64,000 nt of DNA, taken from assembly GCA_012862575.1 (NCBI GenBank), contig BLSF01000012.1, positions 248,001 through 312,000 of the forward strand, in the 5' to 3' direction. This document shows, piece after piece, positions 28,671-36,419 of the stretch (its first letter is position 1; each line of letters starts with the position of its first letter). Both the position numbers and the translations under genes were made by a program. This stretch comes from Parietichytrium sp. I65-24A. Its lineage: Eukaryota; Sar; Bigyra; Thraustochytrida; Thraustochytriidae. The notes under the pieces were generated by a model, which worked only from the letters and a program-made list of their open reading frames with translations, had not been told where the DNA came from and ran no database searches.

Positions 28671-30725
28671 TCATTGGACCTTGGCCAAAGCCTGATCCAG
28701 ATCAGCAACTATGTCCTCGTAGGTTTCCAATCCGATGCTCAATCGAATAACGTCGTCGCCTGCGCCAGCAGCGCGTCTAGCATCTTCGGAGAGCTGGCGA
28801 TGTGTGGTGGAGCCAGGATGAAGTACGAGACTTCGAGTGTCCCCAATGTTTGCAAGATGGCTGAACAGTTGGCATGACTCCACGAACCGGATGCCGTCAT
28901 CGAATCCGCCCTTCAAGCCAAAAGTGAAAACTGAACCTGGTGTTCCTTTCATGTAAGTCTTGCTCTTTTCAAAGTAAGGGCTTGATTCAAGTCCAGCGTA
29001 CGATACCCAGTTCACCTTGGGATGATTTGCGAGGTACTGGGCAACTTTTAAAGCATTCTCCGAATGGCGTTGCATTCGGAGCGGAAGGGTTTCGAGACCC
29101 ATAATGGTCAAGAAAGCATTCATGGGCGACATAGTTGGGCCCAAATCACGCAGTCCAACCGCATGAAGGTTCACCGTGAGAGCCAACTCGCCGAACGTCT
29201 CCCAAAACACCAAGTTATGGTAGGCTGGCTCGGGCGAAGTCAAAGACGGATATTTGCCCGGATACTTGCCCCAGTCAAATGTGCCGAGATCGATCACCGC
29301 TCCGCCCAAGGCATTGCCATGACCGCTCAGGTGCTTTGTTGTGCTATGGACAACGATATCCGCGCCAAACTCTTTGGGCCGACAGAGGTAGGGGGTAGCC
29401 ATCGTATTGTCTACAATGAATGGTACTCCAACCTTCTTGGTTTCCTCAGCCAAATAGTTCATGTCTGAGACGATTCCGCCGGGATTAGCAAGCGATTCAA
29501 CCCAGAGTAGCTTGCATTTTGGGTGTGACAGCTTTTCCGCAACGGCGGCAGTGTCGTTCAAGTCCACAAAGTCGACTTCCCATCCGAACCTCTCGCCGAA
29601 TTTGGTGAACTGAGTGATCGAGCCGCCGTACAAATTTTTCGATGCAACAAAACGGTCGCCAGGGCGAAGCAGGGTGAAAAGGATCAAGAGCTGAGCTGCG
29701 TGCCCGCTAGCAGTGCAGGTTGCACCTACGCCACCTTCTAAGGCAGCCAATTTTTCCTCTAACGAAGCGGTGGTGGGATTACTCAGGCGGCTGTAGATGT
29801 TGCCAAAGCTTTGAAGATTGAATAAGCTCGCAGCGTCATCCACGTCTTCGAACACGTAGGAGCAGCTCTGGTAGATTGGCGTGATGCGGGCCCCCGTCTC
29901 GGAGTCCGGCCGCTGGCCGCTATGAATGCATTTTGTCTCGAACCCACTGAACTGAACACCGTCATCTTTTGGTTTACTCACAACCCCGGCACGTTGTCGC
30001 TTGCTGCTAATGAGCTTGCTGTCAAAACCATGCCACCCGAGCTCTCCAAACAACCGAGAGTACTCTATTTTTGGGCATCGGTCCATCACCACTTTGAGCC
30101 CATGCTTTTCACACAGGTCTTTTGCCTCGTCGTTGCGCACTGAAAGCTGCATCCACACCACGCGCACTCCTTTCTGCTCTGCGATCTTTAGGGTGTCCTT
30201 GCACACACCGAGAGCGGCTTCGGACGACCTGAAAATGTCCACCATGTCGATGTGGTCCGGAATCTCCTCCAACGACGCGTAGCACTTTTCGCCCAGGATG
30301 CTCTCCCCCTTGGCCGCGGAGCCCGGGTTCACAGGGATGACGCGGTAGCCTTTTTTCTGCAGATACTTCATCGCAAAGTACGAGGGTCGCTTCCAGTTCC
30401 CGCTGGCGCCGACCATCGCGATCGTCCTCACCGACCGCAGGATGTCGCTAATGTACTCGTCAGAATACACGAGCGGACCGCTCTGCGCCTGCTCGCCCGA
30501 GCCATTCGTGGCCTCTGTGCTCAGCGTCCGCGCGCCGTTCCATTTCGAAAACCCATTCACGTTCGTTCCCGCGCTCGCAGTGCCATTCGCGCTCGCAGCC
30601 GCTCCTCGCGCCCAGAGAGCCCAGAGGCCTCTTCTCGCAGCCCCGGCCGCGCCTGAACCCGGCAGTGACGGCGCAGGCCGCCCCGCTGTGAGTCGCCGCA
30701 GCGAGATCCCTCGTGCTGCGCGCAT
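28671..30725 (-). CDS. CoA-binding domain / O-acetylhomoserine sulfhydrylase fusion
   Basis: The 684-residue protein has three parts. Residues 1 to about 60 are rich in Arg, Ala and Ser with almost no acids, like a mitochondrial presequence. Residues about 72-205 form a Rossmann CoA-binding domain of the YccU type (TIAMVGASGNWKRPSYFAMK, then VIPVNPG). Residues about 230-684 are a complete Cys/Met-metabolism PLP enzyme of the O-acetylhomoserine sulfhydrylase group, with the PLP lysine at 464 in HSTTKHLSGHG. The enzyme would make homocysteine from O-acetylhomoserine and sulfide. In many bacteria a separate CoA-binding gene sits near this enzyme gene, so a bacterial origin followed by fusion is plausible but inferred. 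Coding DNA is very G+C-rich at the 5' end and less so later. Confidence 0.9.
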   Translation of the reverse strand: MRAARGISLRRLTAGRPAPSLPGSGAAGAARRGLWALWARGAAASANGTASAGTNVNGFSKWNGARTLSTEATNGSGEQAQSGPLVYSDEYISDILRSVRTIAMVGASGNWKRPSYFAMKYLQKKGYRVIPVNPGSAAKGESILGEKCYASLEEIPDHIDMVDIFRSSEAALGVCKDTLKIAEQKGVRVVWMQLSVRNDEAKDLCEKHGLKVVMDRCPKIEYSRLFGELGWHGFDSKLISSKRQRAGVVSKPKDDGVQFSGFETKCIHSGQRPDSETGARITPIYQSCSYVFEDVDDAASLFNLQSFGNIYSRLSNPTTASLEEKLAALEGGVGATCTASGHAAQLLILFTLLRPGDRFVASKNLYGGSITQFTKFGERFGWEVDFVDLNDTAAVAEKLSHPKCKLLWVESLANPGGIVSDMNYLAEETKKVGVPFIVDNTMATPYLCRPKEFGADIVVHSTTKHLSGHGNALGGAVIDLGTFDWGKYPGKYPSLTSPEPAYHNLVFWETFGELALTVNLHAVGLRDLGPTMSPMNAFLTIMGLETLPLRMQRHSENALKVAQYLANHPKVNWVSYAGLESSPYFEKSKTYMKGTPGSVFTFGLKGGFDDGIRFVESCQLFSHLANIGDTRSLVLHPGSTTHRQLSEDARRAAGAGDDVIRLSIGLETYEDIVADLDQALAKVQ

Positions 30726-31509
30726 CGTGGCTGTCCTTCTGCCACCTTTCTCGCGCCGTGCTCTTGCTCTTCCTCTTGCTCTTGCTCTTGCCCTCCGCTG
30801 CTCGTTGGTCTAGCTAGCTGGTCTGTGGAGAGTCCGTGCAGACTGAGGAGACTGTGGAGCTCAGAATTCTCAATATCATTTTTGCTCAGAGCAGAGAGAA
30901 GAGAGAGAGATGTGGATAGACCAGATAGATAGATAGATAGATCAATGGCTTTGAGTTTGCGATGTCTTCTCACAGATCTCCCACTGGCAGTATCCCCATA
31001 GACTCGAGTACACTCACTCTCACTATCCATCTTCACACATCACTCATCACTCATCACTCATCACTCATCACTCATCACTCATCACTCATCACACATCACT
31101 CATCCCTCATCACTCATCACACATCGAGTGTACTAGCTACTAGAAGTTAAAGATAACTATTCTAGTCTGCTAAGCCTGGTAGTCGGGGAATATCTCTGAA
31201 TACGAATATACGCGAATATCGTCTGCACCATACCGTCAAGATACGCAGCAGAGGCCAGCCAGTGGCAGATAGTGGCAGTAGTAGATGATGGCAGATGTGA
31301 TGGGATGTGATAGGATGTGGTGGGCAGGAGAACGAAGGAGAGGAAACCGAGCGCGCAAGACAGGGTGCTAGTGTGCTCGTGTGCTAGCGTGCTAGTGTGT
31401 GCTAGTGGCGCATTCGGGAGGAGCGCGAGAGACCGGCGGAGCAGCGGAGCAGCGGAGGAGCAGAGGAGCAGAGGAGCAGAGGATAATTTGGAGACAGCTG
31501 GCGGAGAGG
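30726..31509. promoter_or_regulatory. Divergent promoter region with repeats
   Basis: The 784-bp spacer lies between two divergent genes with mitochondrial-looking products. It holds CTAGCTAG (30811-30818), a GATA tract near 30930, an ATCACTC heptamer array (31039-31124), GTGCTAGTGT-like repeats (31376-31406) and GAGCAG repeats (31439-31482). A shared promoter is inferred from orientation only. Confidence 0.4.
31039..31124 (+). repeat. (ATCACTC)n heptanucleotide array
   Basis: About twelve 7-bp units, a few with single-base changes, lie in the divergent spacer between the sulfhydrylase and mL55-like genes. Confidence 0.9.
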
Positions 31510-31947
31510 ATGCAGGCCGTGGGAAGACAGACCGCGAGCGCAGCCCGTGTGGGAAAGCGTATGCTGAGCTCGCACTCTCAGGGAGGGTACATTGGAAACG
31601 CCTCGAAAGAGCTGCGCGGAAAGAAGGCGCGCATGGCGGGCCTGAGCGACGTGGAGAAGCAAAAGATTCGCAACAAGTCCAAGAGACGCGCTTTTGGCGA
31701 CGTGCACCCCAAGGTGTTCCCTCGCGAGACGGTGGTGGTACACCCGAACGGAGCGACCTCCATCCTACAGCTTATGCACCCGGCGAACTTCCCAAAGTAT
31801 GTGTTGGAGTACGACATGAGCAACCACAACGTGTGGGCCTCCCCTGAAAGACGAGCTGAGCTCGAACGCCAGCAGCATGAAGAAGACTCGACCAACAAAG
31901 GTAGTAGCCTCAAGTCCGCGCTTTTCTCAAAGGTCAAGAAAGCCTAG
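31510..31947 (+). CDS. Putative mitochondrial ribosomal protein, mL55-like
   Basis: The 145-residue protein has a basic, Ser/Ala-rich N-terminus (MQAVGRQTASAARVGKRMLS) typical of a mitochondrial presequence. The core HPKVFPRETVVVHPNGATSI, followed by a segment ending SPERRAELERQQ, resembles mitochondrial large-subunit protein mL55 (human form: YPVLLVKQDGSTI, then LSPEERRARLR). The match rests on a short pattern, so the name is tentative; another small mitochondrial protein is possible. A disordered Lys/Ser-rich tail follows. The ATG at 31510 was chosen because upstream codons are translated repeats without ATG. It diverges from the sulfhydrylase gene and converges with NAA60. Confidence 0.6.
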   Translation: MQAVGRQTASAARVGKRMLSSHSQGGYIGNASKELRGKKARMAGLSDVEKQKIRNKSKRRAFGDVHPKVFPRETVVVHPNGATSILQLMHPANFPKYVLEYDMSNHNVWASPERRAELERQQHEEDSTNKGSSLKSALFSKVKKA

Positions 31948-32510
31948 TTGCCGAGAGCTGCCCTTTTCTCTTTTACCTTTTCCTGTCTATGTCGTGCGAG
32001 TCGGTAGTTTAGTGCAGATTGATTTGAAGAACAAACGAAATATTAGTTGCATATAGTCCACCAAGCCCTCTTTGCCACCTATTACAAGTGTTTACATATA
32101 TCGCCTGCGCGCATTGTAAACAACTGCAAGGTAGATTTGTTACGCGGAATGGCCCTCTGATTTGGGCCGTGTTTATGTCCACTCGTCCTCTTTATTAAAC
32201 CTATTCAAAAAAATTGTTAGACAGCGTCGCTTGGAAGTGGTGCAAAACAAACAATACTTAAAAACGTTCCGCCCAAAGCTTCAAAGTGAAGGACAAAGAA
32301 AGAAGTTCGGATAATAAAATGATTTTTCGAAAGGTCCCCTCTATTGTTCGGAGATTATCCATGAGCAGGCAGCAGGCCAAATGTGTGTGATGTCACGTGG
32401 CGCCAGACTCACTAGTGAGCCGGCATTCGATCCACACAAGGCCTGCAAAGACTAACGATACAGTTGCAGCTTTCATGCATTTCGGCACGAATAGAATAAA
32501 GATCAAACGG
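31948..32510. other. Convergent 3' spacer
   Basis: The spacer between the mL55-like and NAA60 stops is A+T-richer than its surroundings. AATAAA occurs on the plus strand at 32313-32318 and on the minus strand at 32191-32196, so the two transcripts may overlap at their 3' ends if both signals are used. Confidence 0.45.
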
Positions 32511-33326
32511 CTACCTCGCAAAGAAGTTGAAGAAAGAGGTTACCTTCGCAACGAAACTTTCCCACAGAGACGTTGGGCGCACGGCTGGTGTTGCCCCATT
32601 TATGTACAGAACATACAAGTACGAGTTGTAATATGTGCCGTCAATCTTGTAGAAATCCTCGCATATCGACACTTTTGTAAACCCGTGTCGCTCATAGAAC
32701 TGTATTGCCGTCTCATTATACGTGATGACATGTAGGTACACCGCGCCACAGGTTGGCACCTGCTGAGCTTGCTCTATGACTCCCAAAAGCAACTTGCTTC
32801 CAATCCCGCGCCTGCGGCAGTATTCGCTTGTGGCAAGTGTGAGCACATAACATCCGTGTGTGAGTCCTTCCGCCTCCGAGGCCTCCGCGAGCAGAGGCTG
32901 CTCCAAGTCCCCTCGATCCAACGGCCGAATTTGCGCAGTGATGCCGCCTATCAGGACTGACTCGGCATTTATTTTTGCTTCTATATCAGCAGGGTCTACG
33001 AAAACATCATCTGAAAAATTCGTTGCCGCCCTTTCAGCGATATACCTCCGCGCCATGAGCGTGAAAAGTGGCTTGCCTTGGTACTTTCGCTGGCAAATCT
33101 CTGCGTAAAACCTGTCGTTATACTTGACAGGGAAGCACTCTTCGTGTATTCGCTTCAGCCCCTCCCCGTCGTAGCTCTCCATGGGAGCAAAAACCACGTC
33201 CTCCACGTCTTCCGCCCTGCCTCGAGCCTTCAACGTCAGATCCAACACCACATCGTCGCCCAATCTGCTGCCGCCGTACTCGCTGCAGCTGTCTTGGCCA
33301 TTACTCTGCTCGCTTTCCACCAGCAT
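32511..33326 (-). CDS. NAA60: N-alpha-acetyltransferase NAA60-like (NatF)
   Basis: The 271-residue protein is a GNAT acetyltransferase. It has the acetyl-CoA loop RRRGIG (171-176), a CFPVKYNDRFY block (65-75) like the CFPIEYPDSWY-type motif of NAA60, and YLHVITYNETAIQFYERHGF (197-216), followed by YVLYINGATP. NAA60 acetylates N-termini of transmembrane proteins facing the cytosol and sits on Golgi or plastid membranes. The C-terminus (about 253-271) is an amphipathic, Phe-rich helix, consistent with the membrane attachment known for the family. The first 45 residues are an acidic extension. The ATG at 33326 is used; the codon nine bases upstream is GTG. Confidence 0.88.
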   Translation of the reverse strand: MLVESEQSNGQDSCSEYGGSRLGDDVVLDLTLKARGRAEDVEDVVFAPMESYDGEGLKRIHEECFPVKYNDRFYAEICQRKYQGKPLFTLMARRYIAERAATNFSDDVFVDPADIEAKINAESVLIGGITAQIRPLDRGDLEQPLLAEASEAEGLTHGCYVLTLATSEYCRRRGIGSKLLLGVIEQAQQVPTCGAVYLHVITYNETAIQFYERHGFTKVSICEDFYKIDGTYYNSYLYVLYINGATPAVRPTSLWESFVAKVTSFFNFFAR

Positions 33327-33978
33327 CTCGGCCACGAAACCGCCTTTGTCTGGGTGGGCACACAGAGGAAACTAGTCAGAAAGGACACGTCACACAGCTT
33401 TTCGAACTGACCCACTTGCCAAACCCACCGGCTCGGCCCGCTCGCCCTGTCGCCTTGTCGCCCTGTCGCGGCGAGTGGCGGACAGGCGCACGTTGGACAG
33501 TGGGCGACGAGGAGGTCGGAGGCGTGTCTGGCTAGCTACGGGTGGGTGAGTATGCGCGCTATGTGTGCCGCCCACCTTGGGACACCACTAGTAGCTAGTC
33601 TGCGGTTGTTGGGATGAAATAGTGCCGAGAACAACATAGGCGTTTGGCGTACGCTCGATTGTTGGACTTCACAGTCGTTTATTTGCACTGGGTCACCACG
33701 GTGATTCCCCACGCAAAGAGTGCACATGGTAAATTGATGGTTTCTGAACTCTCAACCCCACACTTCTAGTTTTGTCAATTCGGCGTCGCGGCTCGGAGTT
33801 CACTGGGAGCTGGTGCGGATTTACAGAATTACAGAATTACAGAATTACAGAATTCAGTGTCAGAACAGGTAACGATGTGCATCATGCATCTCTTCACTGT
33901 TAGCTCGCCGGCGCGAATTGCTTTGTGCGCTTTACGCATCAAGACATCGATGGCCAGAACAAGTCGAAAAGCATAGGA

Positions 33979-34082
33979 AACATCAGATAGAAAACGTTTT
34001 TGCTATTTTTTATTTCATAGAAATGACACACATCAGATAGAAAACGTTTTTTGCTGTTTTTTTTTTTAGGAAATATAGAAAT
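33979..34082. repeat. Tandem duplication in the myosin 3' flank
   Basis: ACATCAGATAGAAAACG followed by a T-rich run and ATAGAAATGACAC occurs at 33979-34028 and again at 34029-34082. The two copies differ in T-run length and a few bases. The first copy carries the only AATAAA (minus strand) near the myosin stop. Confidence 0.8.
34009..34014 (-). terminator. Candidate poly(A) signal of the myosin gene
   Basis: TTTATT on the plus strand reads AATAAA on the minus strand, about 180 bases past the myosin stop. Confidence 0.35.
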
Positions 34083-34193
34083 GACACAAAGGGAACTACG
34101 GCCTCCCAGATTGCACAGAGTTGTCAGAAAAGCGGTTTGTGTGTAAGGAGAACAAAACGACGTATTTGGTAATGCTCAATCAGTCAATCAGAC

Positions 34194-36419
34194 TTAAGAA
34201 ATCGTGCAGCAACCTTTGGCACCGGTGCGCTTGGAAACCTTTGCCTCCTGGCGCTCCGCGGCTTGCTCCATTCTTTCGTGCTCCTTCACCTTCTCAGCAT
34301 AGGCTTGAGGGTCGATGGCCTGCTCACGGTATTCCTCGAGAAGAAATACGGTCTGAGGGCTAGAAACGAAAACCTTGGTTCTGCCAAAGCACCACTCGCT
34401 CATTGGGACCTCCTGGCCATGCTTCTTTGAAATGAACGAACACAGCGCTCTGCACCCGTCGACCCCGCCAGGAAGCTGGCCCTGGTTGTACAAATAATGA
34501 AAGCGTTGCAAGAAGACATTGTATGGGGCGCGGTACGCATACCCTGCTTTCTTAATTTTGACGTTTTCAACAAGACCGAGGTATTTGACTTGGTGCAATA
34601 CGCGCTTCTGTTCGATGTACATCGGTCGCTTCTCTTCGTTTGGCTTGATGCACCGGATGTAGTGCGGCGAGCAGCGCATGAGAGAATTGACCAGAGCGGT
34701 TCCGGAGGAACGAATCTTTTGGCTTGATGTGGTCGGCTGGCGGGTGCTGATCTCGTCATTCTGCCACACTGAGCGGACAAAAGGATTGTTCGACTCTTTC
34801 ATGCAAGTTACCAAGCTGTGGAAGAGATTGTCCATGTTCTTGAAAGCAAATTCGCGAGCACTGTAAGTTACATCTCCTGCATAGTGCTTGATGGTGAACC
34901 CAGCGCTGTACACGGAACCGGAGGTGAGCACCCGCAAATGAGGATGGCTGCCGATACCAGACATCTGCAGCTTCTCGATAAACTTGGAATCGGCAGTGTC
35001 TGAATCCACAGCGTGCAGAGTGCGGCAAGTGTCATCCAAGATGCGCATGATCCCAGGCGGGTTGCCACCCTCGATGAGCTCGCACACGACCTTGTTGTCG
35101 AAGAATGCGACATCTCTCCAAGGAATTCCCTCTTCATGGTACTCGCGCTGCTCTCCGCGCACAGTAAGTTCGATAAAGATTTGCTGGAGCTTTTCGTTGA
35201 CATAGTTGATACAGAGCTGCTCGAAACCGTTATCTTTGAAGATCTCAAATCCGTAGATATCCAAGATACCAATGGTCCGGCCGTGCTGGCCTTGGGTGGT
35301 GTGCATGACCTTGTTGAGCTGTCCAATGATGAGGTCAAAGATGCGGCTGTACATCTCCTTGGCCAGAGCGTCGCGAATCTGAGTCGCCTGGTCAGGGTTT
35401 TGAGGCACCTGAACCACGGAACCGCGGCGCCCACCCATGGTAATAGTTTTGTGAGTGATAGACTTGTACAGCGACTGGGCATCCACACCAAAAAGATACG
35501 CAGCCATCTCCAGAGAATGCTCGCTGCCCCGCTTTGGTTGCGCTGGTGTCTGCTGATTATTCTCGAACTGAAAGTTGCCAAGATGCAGAATAGCGGCAAG
35601 GCAAGTCATAATGTACCACTGGTGATCCGCCTGGATGCCGATTGTGTTCATCGCTCCGAGAACCTCCTGGAAGTCAGCCCTGTCGTCCATGCCGTCTACC
35701 GATGTGCACTTGTAGGTGTAAGCGTAGTCGCTGGCAGAACCGAGCTGACATTGCTGTGCAAGCTCGGGCATGCCTCCGGAGTTGACGTGTGCCAACATCT
35801 GATAAAAGATGTGGAAATTGCGCTCATTTTTGCCTTGGAAGGTCACACGAGTCTTCTCGAGCAAAAAGTTGGAGGTCACACCACCAACTGGCTCGCCCTG
35901 GCCGTTGAACTTGATCTCCAGATATTTGCCGAAGCGGGACGAGTTGTTATTGCGGATAGTCTTGGCATTTCCGAAGCTCTCGAGGAGAGGATTGGACTGC
36001 AAGATGATCTGTTTCATCTGCTGCGAGACGCCAGACGATCCAGAAACACTCGACACATAGTGAAGAAAGAGCTTGGCGGACTCGGTTTTACCCGCTCCAC
36101 TCTCTCCCGAAATGATGACTGCTTGAGGGGAATTCATCTCCACCATGCTTCGGTAGGCGCGCTCGGCCAGCCCGTAGACGTGAGGTGAAGTGTCGGCCAT
36201 GGCGGTCTGGTACATGCGCACATGGTCTGGCCCGTAGATGGGAAGGACACGATAAGGATTGACAGCGATGAGCACGTCGCCAACGGAAGTGTAAATCTTG
36301 TTGCGATCAAGTCGAAAGCCGAGCTGAGTGACGATGGACTCCACCCCAGTCCCGGTCATCATCGTCAGATCGTCAACACCATTTTGACGCTCCAAGAGCT
36401 TGGTCATAAAGTAGCTCAT
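34194..36419 (-). CDS. Tail-less class I-like myosin motor with a CaaX prenylation box
   Basis: The 741-residue protein is essentially a complete motor domain. It has the P-loop GESGAGKT (105-112), switch I NNNSSRFG (157-164), switch II DIYGFE (387-392), and the relay and converter to about 690. The N-terminus GVDDLTMMTGTGVESIV is like class I myosins. The TEDS-rule position, 16 residues before DALAK, is Ser334 in the context RRGS, a PAK/STE20-type phosphorylation site. After the converter there is only a short charged helix, no clear IQ motif and no TH1 or SH3 tail; the protein ends GCCTIS, a CaaX box with a second cysteine. Membrane anchoring by prenylation is therefore predicted. The closest known parallel is Dictyostelium myosin K, also short-tailed and farnesylated. 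The ATG at 36419 follows a spacer without an upstream coding frame. Confidence 0.92.
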   Translation of the reverse strand: MSYFMTKLLERQNGVDDLTMMTGTGVESIVTQLGFRLDRNKIYTSVGDVLIAVNPYRVLPIYGPDHVRMYQTAMADTSPHVYGLAERAYRSMVEMNSPQAVIISGESGAGKTESAKLFLHYVSSVSGSSGVSQQMKQIILQSNPLLESFGNAKTIRNNNSSRFGKYLEIKFNGQGEPVGGVTSNFLLEKTRVTFQGKNERNFHIFYQMLAHVNSGGMPELAQQCQLGSASDYAYTYKCTSVDGMDDRADFQEVLGAMNTIGIQADHQWYIMTCLAAILHLGNFQFENNQQTPAQPKRGSEHSLEMAAYLFGVDAQSLYKSITHKTITMGGRRGSVVQVPQNPDQATQIRDALAKEMYSRIFDLIIGQLNKVMHTTQGQHGRTIGILDIYGFEIFKDNGFEQLCINYVNEKLQQIFIELTVRGEQREYHEEGIPWRDVAFFDNKVVCELIEGGNPPGIMRILDDTCRTLHAVDSDTADSKFIEKLQMSGIGSHPHLRVLTSGSVYSAGFTIKHYAGDVTYSAREFAFKNMDNLFHSLVTCMKESNNPFVRSVWQNDEISTRQPTTSSQKIRSSGTALVNSLMRCSPHYIRCIKPNEEKRPMYIEQKRVLHQVKYLGLVENVKIKKAGYAYRAPYNVFLQRFHYLYNQGQLPGGVDGCRALCSFISKKHGQEVPMSEWCFGRTKVFVSSPQTVFLLEEYREQAIDPQAYAEKVKEHERMEQAAERQEAKVSKRTGAKGCCTIS

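Larger units (their letters stand above)
33327..34193. other. Spacer with ACAGAATT repeat and a tandem duplication
   Basis: No gene is visible. It holds NAA60's upstream region with CTAG words (33531-33537, 33588-33600), an (ACAGAATT)n tract (33823-33851) and a roughly 50-bp imperfect tandem duplication (33979-34082) downstream of the myosin stop. Minus-strand AATAAA at 34009-34014 lies inside the duplication. Confidence 0.5.

Noticed and set aside
35013-36188. A 391-codon plus-strand open frame inside the myosin gene
   Set aside because: It lies opposite the conserved motor domain and shows no family signature.
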